Source of the DNA: Candidatus Protochlamydia naegleriophila
Lineage (GTDB): Bacteria; Chlamydiota; Chlamydiia; Chlamydiales; Parachlamydiaceae
Reading direction: 5' to 3'
NCBI RefSeq assembly: GCF_001499655.1
Contig: NZ_LN879502.1
Location: 992,001 to 1,056,000 of the forward strand
DNA length: 64,000 bases
Made by a program: the position numbers and the translations under genes. Positions 8,368-18,046 of this stretch are shown one piece after another. Every line of letters starts with the position of its first letter. The stretch's first letter is position 1. The notes beneath the pieces are model-generated. The model was not told where the DNA came from. It ran no database searches and was given only the letters and a program-made list of their open reading frames with translations.

Positions 8368-8652
8368 ATGTTAACCGTGATTGCAAAAATCACTGCCCGA
8401 CAAGATCAAGTTCTTGCAACGAAAGAAGTCTTAGAGAATCTTGTTGCTTCCACTCTTAAAGAAGAGGGATGCCGCTCTTATGAGCTGTATGAGAGTATAG
8501 AAGAAAAAAACGTCTTTATTTTCCACGAAGAGTGGGAAAGTAAGGAGTTGTTAGATAGGCATTTAGCTAGCAAGCACATCGCGGATTTTGTAGAGAGATC
8601 GCACGAACTGCTTGCAAAGCCTGTTGAGATTGACCTCTTAAAAAAGGTGTAG
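8368..8652 (+). CDS. ABM-domain protein (YgiN-like monooxygenase family)
   Basis: Ninety-four residues from the ATG at 8368, which is preceded by GAGAGGAAAT; an in-frame ATG at 8356 is less likely. It opens with LTVIAKITARQDQ and contains EGCRSYELYES and FHEEWESKELLDRH, the pattern of antibiotic-biosynthesis-monooxygenase domains (ferredoxin-like fold, usually dimers acting on quinols or other small aromatics). The substrate cannot be told. It is monocistronic, preceded by the hairpin at 8205-8244 and converging on the holC cassette. Confidence 0.85.
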   Translation: MLTVIAKITARQDQVLATKEVLENLVASTLKEEGCRSYELYESIEEKNVFIFHEEWESKELLDRHLASKHIADFVERSHELLAKPVEIDLLKKV

Positions 8653-8717
8653 AATCGCTTTTTCAAGTAGTAGCGAAGAGGTCGTGAATGATCTCTGCCG
8701 CTTTTTCTGCTCGCATT

Positions 8718-9143
8718 TTAAAGTTCTTTAACAAAGAGCCCTTTATCCAGATAGTCTTTGAGCCGCTGCTTAGAGCTTTCAAGCTTCTGGGGATGGGTTT
8801 CGTCATAAAGTTCGTAAATTTCATGATATGGCTGGTACGTCTGAACGCTGTGTGAGCATAAATTTAGAAGGAGATCGGCTTGATTGAGATTAGCTCCTTC
8901 TTGAGTTGTAATTGCAATCCATTCCATTGTCGAAGACTGGGTGAATACATGAGGGAGAAAATCTTCTTCCGGCTGGCGCCACAAGAGAGTGTCGATGTAA
9001 TGGCCGGCTTCTGGATTAGGCACTAAAATTAATAATCGCTTTTCTTGATTTAGAGCTTCCTGCGCTTTTGTGCAGATGAATCGAATCTTGGCTTGATTGT
9101 CTTTGACTCTGTAGAAAATAATTTTTGGAATTGATTGTTTCAT
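8718..9143 (-). CDS. holC: DNA polymerase III subunit chi (HolC family)
   Basis: One hundred forty-one residues. The middle contains EKRLLILVPNPEAGHYIDTL followed by LWRQPEEDFLPH. This matches HolC, where a Walker-like fold is followed by LW-x-P-x-x-F-x-PH. Chi links the clamp loader to single-strand-binding protein at the replication fork. Its start overlaps the stop of the preceding DUF502 gene by four bases (ATGA), so it is the last gene of a three-gene cassette. HolC proteins diverge strongly, so the call rests on that one motif and the length. Confidence 0.75.
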   Translation of the reverse strand: MKQSIPKIIFYRVKDNQAKIRFICTKAQEALNQEKRLLILVPNPEAGHYIDTLLWRQPEEDFLPHVFTQSSTMEWIAITTQEGANLNQADLLLNLCSHSVQTYQPYHEIYELYDETHPQKLESSKQRLKDYLDKGLFVKEL

Positions 9144-9775
9144 GGCAGGTCATTGGGTTGAATAGTTCTAAAATCGGGCATGACAGTTCCGCACGATATC
9201 ACACATTTCATCGCCTCTTCAACCTTCATATCGACGAATATAAGCTCTTCCTTTCTAAACTTTAGCATGAAGCCCACTGAAGGATTGGGGGTTCCGGGCA
9301 CGAAAACGGCGAATGCATCTTCTTTTTGTAGCTTTAATGAATCTTGAGCGACAAATCCAAGGCTTAAGCTGTCTGTTGAAGGATAAGGGACTAACACGAC
9401 GTGGGAAAAAGAGCTGGAACTTGAGGAAAATGCACTATGCACAACGTCTTGGCATGCCTTGTAAATTTTATTGATGTAAGGGACATGTAGAAGGAGGGTA
9501 TTGCCTAGCTTAAGGCAGTAATCAATCAAAAACAGCTGCCCGACTAAACCGACGAATGAAATGAAAAGGGTTAAGGTAACCAAGATAACAAGCTTGCTCG
9601 CAAATGTTGTAAAAATATTATCTTGCGAGGGCAAGGAGAGGCTCAATTTAGCGAGCATTCCTTGAGCTGCATCCAAAAATGGGGTAGTAAGAAAATTAAC
9701 TAAAAAGCCCACAATGATGCAAGTCAAGGCAATAGGCAATAAGATAGCAATACCTGTCGAAAAATTTTTCCTCAT
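9140..9775 (-). CDS. DUF502 membrane protein, second copy
   Basis: Two hundred eleven residues with two membrane segments (about 5-28 and 58-88) and the DUF502 core VFVPGTPNPSVGFMLKF followed by VDMKVEEAMKCVISCG. The family is widespread, integral to the membrane and of unknown function. It is a tandem paralog of the gene just upstream, with the same layout; the two reading frames overlap by four bases, as does the holC start, so all three are translationally coupled. Confidence 0.88.
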   Translation of the reverse strand: MRKNFSTGIAILLPIALTCIIVGFLVNFLTTPFLDAAQGMLAKLSLSLPSQDNIFTTFASKLVILVTLTLFISFVGLVGQLFLIDYCLKLGNTLLLHVPYINKIYKACQDVVHSAFSSSSSSFSHVVLVPYPSTDSLSLGFVAQDSLKLQKEDAFAVFVPGTPNPSVGFMLKFRKEELIFVDMKVEEAMKCVISCGTVMPDFRTIQPNDLP

Positions 9776-10485
9776 GATGCCTCACAGCTTTCTTGAGAAA
9801 TCAAAGGAGAGAATATTTTCTCTGCTTGAGGGGCGGGCCCTTTTTGGATGGGATTAAAAGACGGTGCGATCATTCCGCACGAAATGATGTATTTAAAAGC
9901 CTCTTCGACCTTCATATCTAAATAGACCAGGTCTTCTTGGCGGTAGATGACAAGGAAGCCCGATGTGGGATTGGGAGTGGTTGGAACGAATACGGTGACG
10001 GCACTGGCAAAGGGAGTTTCCTGTAAGCCTGGCAATCCTTCGCGGGTAATAAAGCCTATTGAATAAGTCGCAGCATTGGGGAAGCGAACTAAGACAACCT
10101 GTTTGAAGGAGTTAGTGTTTGAATTGAACAAGGTTTTGATGACGTCTTTGCATGTTTTGTAAATTGAGCTGACAAGGGGGATTTGCTTGACAATGTATTC
10201 GGCGAATTTGATCAAGCTACGGAAAAAAAACCACCGCACGATAAACCCAAGTCCGATGGTGATGAAAAATAAGCTTGTTAATATCAGCAGCTGGGCCAGG
10301 AGATTTTGCAATTGTTTGGCGCTTAAGAACAGAAATCCTTGTGCAAATAAATCGTAGTGATCGAAGACCGTCTTGACTATTCCTAGAAAAGGCGTTGTCA
10401 ATAGGTTAAAGACGAAGATAACGATGGCAAGCGTGAGGGCAACGGGAAGCAGTATCACAAGCCCCGTAATGAAGAATTTTTTCAT
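9772..10485 (-). CDS. DUF502 membrane protein, first copy
   Basis: Two hundred thirty-seven residues. A membrane segment at about 5-30, a second at about 60-90, and the family motif VFVPTTPNPTSGFLVIY then YLDMKVEEAFKYIISCG. It is longer than its downstream paralog by a C-terminal tail (QKGPAPQAEKIFSPL). First gene of the DUF502-DUF502-holC cassette; the upstream gene on this strand is rnr, about 250 bases away with a hairpin between. The pair may form a heteromer. Confidence 0.88.
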   Translation of the reverse strand: MKKFFITGLVILLPVALTLAIVIFVFNLLTTPFLGIVKTVFDHYDLFAQGFLFLSAKQLQNLLAQLLILTSLFFITIGLGFIVRWFFFRSLIKFAEYIVKQIPLVSSIYKTCKDVIKTLFNSNTNSFKQVVLVRFPNAATYSIGFITREGLPGLQETPFASAVTVFVPTTPNPTSGFLVIYRQEDLVYLDMKVEEAFKYIISCGMIAPSFNPIQKGPAPQAEKIFSPLISQESCEAS

Positions 10486-10660
10486 GGTATCATGAACCTT
10501 TATTCACCTTGACATAGGATCAAGGAGTGTTTTTGACAAAGAGTGGTAAATAGAATGAAACCAAACAGGACATGAATATTGTCAGGGAACTAAAAAAGGA
10601 ATCCTGTTGATTCCAATTTCTAGTTTACTTAATCCTTTGCGGTTTCGAAAGCACATTAAT

Positions 10661-10698
10661 ATGGTAAAATGATAACTGGAAAGTTCTTATTTTACCAT
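10661..10698 (-). terminator. hairpin downstream of rnr
   Basis: ATGGTAAAAT (10661-10670) and ATTTTACCAT (10689-10698) form a perfect 10-bp stem about 35 bases past the rnr stop in the direction of transcription. Confidence 0.55.
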
Positions 10699-10733
10699 AG
10701 CAAGTAGCTTAAGATTAGAGGTTTTAGCGGCGA

Positions 10734-13088
10734 CTACTTTTTTCCAGGCTTTTTTTTGCTTTTTTTAGAAGAGGAGCGGTTTTTAGAAGATTTAACGTTT
10801 TTGGGGCGCGCGGTGTTTTTTTGCGAGCTCTTTTTTGGAGCCCATTTTTTATTGAAAAACTTTTCTGATTTCTTTTGAGAAGCTTTTTTGTGTTGCTTTA
10901 GGGTTTCTCCTGTTCGTTGAGGGCTGTCAGAGGCGACAATATACCATTTTGTTTCTTGAGAGATAAAGTCAACGCTTTCAAGCATGACGACAAGATTGTC
11001 GCCTGGTGCATAGCGCGCTCCATGGCGCGTGCCCCGCAAGAGCATCTGCTCATCTTCGAAAACAAAATAATCCTCACCAAGATCTGAGATGTGAATGAAT
11101 CCCTCTAATAGAAGATCTATGATCTCAAAGTAGATGCCAAAGTTTTTAACGCGTGTGATGATGGCGCGAAATTCTTGACTCGGATCTTTCTGATGCATTT
11201 CTTGAAGCAGGCGCAATTTCTTTAAAACGACAACGCTATTTTCTGCCTTGGCACTGATTCGCTCTTGCTCAGAGCATTGGCTTGCGACTTGTTGGAGATA
11301 TTCAAAAACGTCGCTTTCACCGAAGAGAATGCGGTGTACGACGAGGTCTACATAGCGCCGAATAGGGCTCGTAAAGTGGCAATAGTGTGTTAAACTTAAG
11401 CCATAATGCCCAATATTTTCGGCCGAATAGGCAGCGAGGCGCATGCGGCGAATGTAGCTGGAAGCCAGGTAGTTGCTGTAGGCCGTTTCTCCAGCTTCTT
11501 CAAAAAGCTTTTGAAGATCGCGAGGAGTTGGTATGTCAGGCAATCTAAAACCGAAAGCCGTCGCCAAGACCGAGAAGTCGCGTAAATTTTCTTCAGCCGG
11601 TTCATCGTGAATGCGATAGGTGAGGTTTTTGCCGCGTTCGCTCAAGTCCCATGCCACGACTTCGTTAGCCTTTAGCATGAACTCTTCTACCATCTGGTGC
11701 GTAATGTCATAAGTGATGTAATCAGTTGCATGGGGCTTGCCTTTCTCATCCACCAAGACAACGAGCTCGGGCAGTGAAAACTCAATGCTACCGCGTTCAT
11801 AGCGCTTTTGTTTAAAGAGCCGGCATAACTCCACCATGAGATCTAAGTTGGCTTTATGAGGGCTGCTTTTTTGCCCATCAAGCACTTTTTTAGCTTCTTT
11901 GTAGGTGAAGCGCTTGCAGCTTTTGATGACTGAGCGGCTAAAGCGATAGTCGATTAACTTTCCGGATGCATCGATGCGCATTAAAACTGAAACTGCCAAA
12001 CGGTTGACATTAGGTTTCAAGCTACATAAGTTTTCGGATAGGGCTCCTGGCAGCATGGGAATGCAGCAGCCGGGAAAGTAAGTGGAGTTGCAGCGAACCT
12101 GTGCTTCGGCATCCAGGGCTGTGCCCGGCCTCACATAATGAGAGACGTCTGCAATGTGCACCCCTAGATGATAAATGCCATTGTCATCGCGCGTTAAACT
12201 TAAGGCGTCGTCAAAGTCTTTAGCTGTATCAGGATCGATAGTAAAGGTTGTCAGGTGTCTTAGATCTTCTCTACTTTTAATATCTTTTTGTGAGACCACT
12301 TTTCCAAGACTTTCGGCTTCTTCTATTGCACGCGTTGTAAAATCAGATCTTAGCTCAAATTCTTCAATGGCGGCATAAATGTCACATGATGGATCAGAGA
12401 TGTGCCCTAAGTAGTGTGAAAAGCGGCAAAGCGTTTCTGTTTCTTTTGATCCCCAATCGACAATTTCCATGACAATGCGATCGCCAATTTGCAAGGCACG
12501 CTCATCGGTTGGATGGAGTACAACGCGTTGCTGCGTTCCAAGGAGGGGGACGTGGACGATAAATGAGCCTTCTTGATCGACATGACGGATGATTCCAGCC
12601 ATGTGAGTTCTGCCTCTTGATAAAATGGCGATGACTTTTCCTTCCGGGCCTTTATCTGAGATGACTTCTTGATTGACGAGTACTTCGACGACATCGCCAT
12701 CAACAGCATTTTTAGTCAGGTGCTTTGGAATGAAGATATCTTGGTCGTAGTCGGTTGGCGCGTTGAGTTGAACAAAGCCGAATCCGCGTGGATGCATTTT
12801 GATTGTGCCGGTCACTACGTCTGAGCGTGATTTTTTCCAGGCATAGCGATTCTGCTCGCATAGAACTAAATTCGATTCGACTAATTCGTTGAGAACATCT
12901 TGGAAAATCGGTTCATGCTGTGGAGGTAAAGCGAGGCGTTGCATTAACTCCTCTTTGCTCAAAGGCATAAAACTTTTGCCGCCCATAAATTGCTCTGTAA
13001 TTTTAAATAAATTACTAAACAATTTCTCTTCTTTAGCACTTCTTCCGGACGGTTCCTTTTGTTTTGACTTTTTGCTGCTTTTTACCAT
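10734..13088 (-). CDS. rnr: ribonuclease R
   Basis: Processive 3'-5' exoribonuclease that degrades structured RNA. The 784 residues show an N-terminal helix-turn-helix-like region, a cold-shock/OB domain (about 92-140, HPRGFGFVQLNAP), the RNB catalytic core with IDPDTAKDFDDA at 284-295 carrying the metal-binding aspartates, and an S1 domain (about 645-725, RVKNFGIYFEI). The last 55 residues are an almost pure Lys/Ser tail, typical of RNase R and used for RNA or ribosome binding. Start MVKSSKKSK. Nothing essential appears to be missing. Confidence 0.96.
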   Translation of the reverse strand: MVKSSKKSKQKEPSGRSAKEEKLFSNLFKITEQFMGGKSFMPLSKEELMQRLALPPQHEPIFQDVLNELVESNLVLCEQNRYAWKKSRSDVVTGTIKMHPRGFGFVQLNAPTDYDQDIFIPKHLTKNAVDGDVVEVLVNQEVISDKGPEGKVIAILSRGRTHMAGIIRHVDQEGSFIVHVPLLGTQQRVVLHPTDERALQIGDRIVMEIVDWGSKETETLCRFSHYLGHISDPSCDIYAAIEEFELRSDFTTRAIEEAESLGKVVSQKDIKSREDLRHLTTFTIDPDTAKDFDDALSLTRDDNGIYHLGVHIADVSHYVRPGTALDAEAQVRCNSTYFPGCCIPMLPGALSENLCSLKPNVNRLAVSVLMRIDASGKLIDYRFSRSVIKSCKRFTYKEAKKVLDGQKSSPHKANLDLMVELCRLFKQKRYERGSIEFSLPELVVLVDEKGKPHATDYITYDITHQMVEEFMLKANEVVAWDLSERGKNLTYRIHDEPAEENLRDFSVLATAFGFRLPDIPTPRDLQKLFEEAGETAYSNYLASSYIRRMRLAAYSAENIGHYGLSLTHYCHFTSPIRRYVDLVVHRILFGESDVFEYLQQVASQCSEQERISAKAENSVVVLKKLRLLQEMHQKDPSQEFRAIITRVKNFGIYFEIIDLLLEGFIHISDLGEDYFVFEDEQMLLRGTRHGARYAPGDNLVVMLESVDFISQETKWYIVASDSPQRTGETLKQHKKASQKKSEKFFNKKWAPKKSSQKNTARPKNVKSSKNRSSSKKSKKKPGKK

Positions 13089-13443
13089 AAAATTAACGAA
13101 ATATCCTTGTATGTAATTTAAAAAAGCGACTGTAACATAGGTTGTTAATCTATGCTAGACTAATTCAGCGTTAGAGGGTGTTTACCAAATCAGATCGATT
13201 GATTTGTATGCTAAAATTGCCAAAAAGTTGCAAAAAAAATTCGCACTATTCCGAAAAAATTTTACTCCTTTTAGGACGATTTAAACCCGACTTACAGCCT
13301 ATGAAGATAGCAAGTCGGGTTTTACTTAGCATGAAAGTTTCTAAATGGTATGATTGCGTTGAATTTTAAGTGATTCAAATGCCAATTATTCGCATGGTTG
13401 GTGGCTTGCAATCGCAAATATTATGTTAACCTGATGGAAAAAA
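13089..13443. other. intergenic region between divergent rnr and leuS
   Basis: Carries promoters for both genes and two repeat-like pieces: a relative of the 8205-8244 hairpin at 13172-13209 (TTAGAGGGTGTTTACC and onward), and the dispersed hairpin copy B at 13276-13327. Confidence 0.5.
13276..13327. repeat. hairpin-forming dispersed element, copy B
   Basis: AAACCCGACTT (13282-13292) pairs with AAGTCGGGTTT (13312-13322); the loop contains GCCTATGAAGATAGC. Arms and loop match copy A (3828-3897) and, in reverse orientation, copy D (35561-35602). It lies upstream of leuS, not after a gene in that direction, so a plain terminator role is unlikely unless it serves as part of the 5' leader. Confidence 0.6.
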
Positions 13444-15981
13444 ATGAAATACGATCATCAACAGATTGAAACTAAATGGCAAAAGTTTTGGTTGGAAAAT
13501 AAGACTTATAAAACCGAAGACGATGTTCAAAAGCCGAAATACTACATTTTGGACATGTTCCCTTATCCTTCCGGAGCTGGGCTCCACGTGGGGCATGTTG
13601 TTGGCTACACGGCGACTGATATTCTTTCTCGCTATATGCGGGCCAAAGGATATAATGTGCTGCACCCAATGGGATGGGATAGCTTTGGATTGCCGGCAGA
13701 ACAATATGCCATTCGGACAGGCACTCATCCAGCTAAGTCTACACAAGAAAATATTGACAATTACCGCCGCCAGCTTCGTTCTCTTGGATTTAGCTATGAC
13801 TGGGATCGAGAATTGGCTACGAGTGATCCAAGTTACTATAAATGGACGCAATGGATCTTCACGAAGCTTTATGAAAAAGGGCTGGCCTATGAGGCTGAAA
13901 TGCTCGTCAATTACTGCCCAGCCCTTGGTACAGTATTGGCCAATGAAGAGATTGAAGATGGCAAAACTAAAGATGGGGGATATCCAGTTGAGCGAAGACC
14001 TCTTCGGCAGTGGATTCTAAAAATTACGGCTTACGCTGATCGCCTCATTCAAGATTTGGATTTGCTAGACTGGCCTGAAAGCTTAAAGAAGTTGCAAATC
14101 AATTGGATCGGAAAGAGCGAAGGGGCTCACGTACAGTTTACTGAAGCGTCGACAAAGGAGCCTATTTCAGTTTTTACGACTCGTCCGGATACCTTATTTG
14201 GGGCCACTTACGTCGTTTTGGCACCGGAGCATCCCTTAGTTCCTCGCATAACAACAGCTGAGCAACTTAGTGCTGTTGAAGACTATCAGGCTCAGGTAGC
14301 TAGCAAGAGCGACTTAGACCGTACCGAATTGAATCGTGAAAAGACAGGCGTTTTCACAGGAGCGTATGCCATCAATCCTGTTAATGGCCAATCGGTTCCG
14401 ATCTGGATTTCTGACTATGTGCTCATGAATGTGGGAACGGGCTCTATCATGGCTGTTCCAGCTCACGATGAGCGCGATTTTGAATTTGCGACAAGCTTTA
14501 AGCTGCCGATTATTCCTGTTTATGACCCTCAAGATGAAGAAGAAAGTATTCGGCAAGATGTCGTTGCTGGAAAGAAATGCTGGCCAGGAGAAGGGATTAG
14601 CATTAATAGTTCGCACGGTGACTTGACTCTGAATGGCTTAAAGGTGGAAGAGGCTAAGCGTGCCACGATCGAATGGCTAGAAAAGAATAAGAAAGGAAAG
14701 GCCGCAACAACCTATAAATTGCGCGACTGGCTTTTTTCACGCCAGCGCTATTGGGGCGAGCCATTCCCATTGCTGAAGTTTGAAGATGGCTCAATCCGCA
14801 TCTTAGATGAAGATGAGCTTCCTTTATGCCCGCCAGAGATTACCAACTACAAACCAACGGGGGATGGCAAGGGACCGCTGACGCAAGTTCGTGAATGGGT
14901 AGAGATTGTCGATGCAAAAACTGGCAAGAAAGCTTTTCGTGATACCAATATCATGCCTCAATGGGCAGGGTCTTGCTGGTATTACCTGCGTTTTTGCGAT
15001 CCGCACAACGACAAGCAGGCATTTGATCCAGAAAAAGAAAAGTATTGGCTTCCTGTCGATTTATACGTAGGCGGAGTGGAACATGCCGTTTTACACCTTC
15101 TGTATGCTCGTTTTTGGCATAAAGTGCTCTATGATTGCGGCTATGTCCACACGCTTGAGCCTTTCCAAACACTGCGCAATCAGGGGTTGGTTGTTGCTCG
15201 TTCCTATCAGAATCAGTCCCGCGCTTACGTCGAACCTCAGCATGTTCAAGAAAAAGAGGGCAAGTATTACGACCGGCGCACTGGGGAGGAGTTGACTAGC
15301 CAAATCGATAAGATGTCAAAGAGTAAGTTGAATGGAGAAAGTCCAGATGACGTTATTCAAGAATATGGTGCAGATGCTCTTCGCATCTATGAAATGTTTA
15401 TGGGGCCTCTAGATAAAGAAAAAGTGTGGAATACCGATGCTGTTTCTGGAGCGCGTCGTTTCCTCAACCGTTTTTACGACATGGCTTTTTCTGAGAAAGT
15501 GTCGAATGAAATTTCTGATGAGGCCTTAAAGCTTGGACATCGTTTGGTTCACGGTGTGACCAAGGACGTCGAGTCGCTGCAGTTTAATACGGCGATTGCG
15601 AAGATGATGGAATTTATGAATGATTTTACAAAGCTTCCCATCTACCCTCGCATTGTCGTTCGCATGGCAACCCAAGTGCTGGCTCCCTTTGCACCACATC
15701 TTGCCGAAGAGGTTTGGGAGCAACTGAATTGTGAAGAATCGCTTTCTTATACACCTTTTCCCCAGATAGAGGAAAAGTATTTGCAAGACGAGGTGATCAC
15801 TTACGTCGTACAGGTCAATGGAAAGGTGAGAGGGCGCTTTGAGTTGCCGAAAGATCAGCCTCAAGAGGCTGTTCTGGAAGCTGCTAAGCTTAACCCGCAC
15901 ATTCAGCAATTTATTGGTGGCAAAGAGATTGAAAAGGTCATTTTTGTGCCAAACAAGCTTCTCAGCATTGTACTAGCTTAA
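13444..15981 (+). CDS. leuS: leucyl-tRNA synthetase
   Basis: Class I synthetase that charges tRNA-Leu. The 845 residues are normal for bacterial LeuRS. The signature [12 protein letters not shown] ends at 51 (HVGH 48-51), the CP1 editing domain has [14 protein letters not shown] at about 243-256, and KMSKS is at 623-627. The C-terminal domain ends [14 protein letters not shown] at 13444 is preceded by CCTGATGGAAAAA. A perfect hairpin terminator follows. A decayed copy of the last ~40 codons is found 3.3 kb downstream (19310-19437), beyond the autotransporter. Confidence 0.98.
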   Translation: MKYDHQQIETKWQKFWLENKTYKTEDDVQKPKYYILDMFPYPSGAGLHVGHVVGYTATDILSRYMRAKGYNVLHPMGWDSFGLPAEQYAIRTGTHPAKSTQENIDNYRRQLRSLGFSYDWDRELATSDPSYYKWTQWIFTKLYEKGLAYEAEMLVNYCPALGTVLANEEIEDGKTKDGGYPVERRPLRQWILKITAYADRLIQDLDLLDWPESLKKLQINWIGKSEGAHVQFTEASTKEPISVFTTRPDTLFGATYVVLAPEHPLVPRITTAEQLSAVEDYQAQVASKSDLDRTELNREKTGVFTGAYAINPVNGQSVPIWISDYVLMNVGTGSIMAVPAHDERDFEFATSFKLPIIPVYDPQDEEESIRQDVVAGKKCWPGEGISINSSHGDLTLNGLKVEEAKRATIEWLEKNKKGKAATTYKLRDWLFSRQRYWGEPFPLLKFEDGSIRILDEDELPLCPPEITNYKPTGDGKGPLTQVREWVEIVDAKTGKKAFRDTNIMPQWAGSCWYYLRFCDPHNDKQAFDPEKEKYWLPVDLYVGGVEHAVLHLLYARFWHKVLYDCGYVHTLEPFQTLRNQGLVVARSYQNQSRAYVEPQHVQEKEGKYYDRRTGEELTSQIDKMSKSKLNGESPDDVIQEYGADALRIYEMFMGPLDKEKVWNTDAVSGARRFLNRFYDMAFSEKVSNEISDEALKLGHRLVHGVTKDVESLQFNTAIAKMMEFMNDFTKLPIYPRIVVRMATQVLAPFAPHLAEEVWEQLNCEESLSYTPFPQIEEKYLQDEVITYVVQVNGKVRGRFELPKDQPQEAVLEAAKLNPHIQQFIGGKEIEKVIFVPNKLLSIVLA

Positions 15982-15989
15982 AGTCTCTT

Positions 15990-16022
15990 TTACACGTCAG
16001 GCTGCATAGCCTGACGTGTAAA
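15990..16022 (+). terminator. leuS terminator hairpin
   Basis: TTACACGTCAGGCT and AGCCTGACGTGTAA are perfect 14-bp arms around a GCAT loop, eight bases after the leuS stop. The T-run is absent, but the stem is very stable. Confidence 0.7.
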
Positions 16023-16411
16023 GCAAGCATTCGAGGAGATTTCTTTAAAGGATTGAGCTGCTCATTCCCTCATTTGGAAAAGACCTCGAAGAGTTTATTC
16101 TTTATTCTTCATTCTCTTTCAATTTTCCACAGCTAAGTACCTCTACCTGTCCATCTGTGCTAATTAGTAAATCTATGACTTTCATAATCATATTTATAGT
16201 ATTTAATAGCTTTAATTGATATTGATCAGACTTTAGCCAAATCGTGTCTTTACATATATCGAATTACCATGCACTGCTCGCTGCTCTTATACAGTAAGTT
16301 CACGAGGAAAAGGGCTTGTTCCTTTGCTAGAGAATGAATGAAACCAAAGTATAATGATGGCCTTGGTCTAAAATATTTTAGGGAAGGCATTGGCTAACTA
16401 GGTAGAACAAC
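16023..16411. other. intergenic region upstream of the autotransporter
   Basis: About 390 AT-rich bases with no supported gene. It lies between the leuS terminator and the autotransporter start and presumably holds that gene's promoter. No copy of the leuS 3' fragment is seen on this side. Confidence 0.45.
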
Positions 16412-18046
16412 ATGTATTTAAAGCAACCGAGAAGTGTATTCTTTACCTTCATATTCTTCAGTTTTCTTAATACGGCTTCTCATGCAGCCTGTCCTATACC
16501 GGGGTCGGGGATTGTTGTAAATGGGACAACTGCAACAGAAAGTGGGTGTACTATTACCACTGTTGCGACTCCGGGGTTACAGTCCAACTTGGCTGGGACG
16601 ATCAATTTTAGTAATGGATCGGTTACAACAAGTGGTGGTGGAGCCTATGGAGCGTATGCCAATCGGACTGGCTCCACCATAAACCTCAACAACGTTTCTT
16701 TTACAACAGCCAGTGCAAATGCGCTTTTTCTCAATAGTGGGAAAATGAGTTTTAATACCGGTAGCATTTTGACAATAGGTGCATCCACTAATGGCGCTCA
16801 ATTATTGGGAACGAACTCACTATTAACTTTGGACAATGTGAGTATTCAGACAAACGGAACAGCAGGAGTCGGCTTGTTTGTGCAGTTGGGGGGGAATGCA
16901 GTCAATGCGACGAATTGCACCATTACAACAACTGCTAATGGAGGAGAGGGGGTTGATGTAGGTTTGGGCACCGGCGCTGCAAGCTCCGCCTCTCTTAATA
17001 ATTGCATCATTAATACAGCACAAGGCGTAGGTCCTCCTTCTTTTGGGGCCGTAGTCGCTAGAAATGGCTCTTCTATTGTTGTCCAAGATAGCACGATTAA
17101 TAGTGAAGTGTATGGCGTACATTCTATTGATGGGGGCGCTTCAATTGTTGTGGACAACACGGCAGTCAATATCAATGCCAATGCCGCTGTATTTGGCGCT
17201 TATGCTCAAAATAACACAACAATCACGCTACAAAATAACACAAGTGTCACTACAGCTGGTGGCAACAATGCTCACGGATTTGTCATTCAAGATGGAAGTA
17301 CAGGCAATGTATTTGATAGCAGCATCGAGACTTCGGGGACAAATGCTCAGGGCATTTTCATGATAGGTTTTAGCGCAGACAACCAAGCAAACATCTCCAA
17401 TTCCGCTATTTCAACAAATGGAAATGGGGCAAGCGCTATAACAACTTTTGGGAATGTTGGAAGAGTTAATGCGCTTCAGGCTACGAATACAACTTTTTCT
17501 GCAGCAAATGAGGATTTAATTTCAATTGCCGGAGGAATTGCAAATATAAATTTTACGGGTGTTTCCGCAGATGCTGCAGCCAATCATCGTCTTCTTTTAG
17601 TCGACGGGTCTAATCCTGCTACTTTAAACTGGATTGCTGACACTTCTAATCTTTCAGGAGATATGCAGGTAATAAGTGGCAATACGGGTAACGTGACTTT
17701 AGGTAATTCCACATGGACGGGCGCAGCATTGGATGTCACAAACCTTGCAGTCAATTCAAGTACTTGGAATTTAACAGCCAATTCGACTATTACAAATCAA
17801 TTGATAAATGCCGGAATCATTGATTTCGTCGCTCAAGGAGACATTTTTAAAACATTGACAGTAAGCGGTCCTTATATCGGTCAAAACGGTTCCATGGGGC
17901 TTAATACATTTTTGGGAGGGGATGGCTCACCTTCAGATCTGCTTATTATTAACGGTGGAACAGCTTCGGGTAGTACAGCCTTGACGATTCATAATACGAC
18001 AGGGGGGAGGAGCGCTGACAGTTGGCGACGGAATTTTAGTCGTTGA
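16412..18046 (+). pseudogene. autotransporter passenger half (frame lost at a G6 tract)
   Basis: Upstream part of a surface autotransporter. Starts MYLKQPRSVFF, with a signal peptide cut after SHA at about residue 25, then some 500 residues rich in Asn, Thr, Ser and Gly in the short repeating strands of a beta-helix passenger (N-N-C-x-I, S-I-T-T patterns). At 18002-18007 there is a run of six G; past it this frame reads GGRSADSWRRNFSR and stops at 18044-18046. The +1 frame instead reads GGGALTVGDGILVVDAINGG, which is typical autotransporter sequence, and continues into the barrel half. One G fewer (or two more) would join them. As written, the product is a secreted passenger without an anchor. 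Confidence 0.85.
18002..18007 (+). repeat. G6 homopolymer at the frame break
   Basis: Six consecutive G at the exact point where the autotransporter frame changes. A length of five or eight would restore the frame. Poly-G tracts control on/off expression of some chlamydial Pmp surface proteins, so this is either a phase-variation switch, a fixed mutation or a sequencing error. Confidence 0.6.

Noticed and set aside
15526-15909. 127-residue minus-strand frame in leuS
   Set aside because: Antisense shadow of the conserved LeuRS C-terminal region.
18002-18007. Programmed ribosomal frameshifting as the explanation for the split autotransporter
   Set aside because: A +1 shift would be needed and no slippery sequence with a stimulatory structure or rare codon is evident; tract-length change or sequencing error is simpler.
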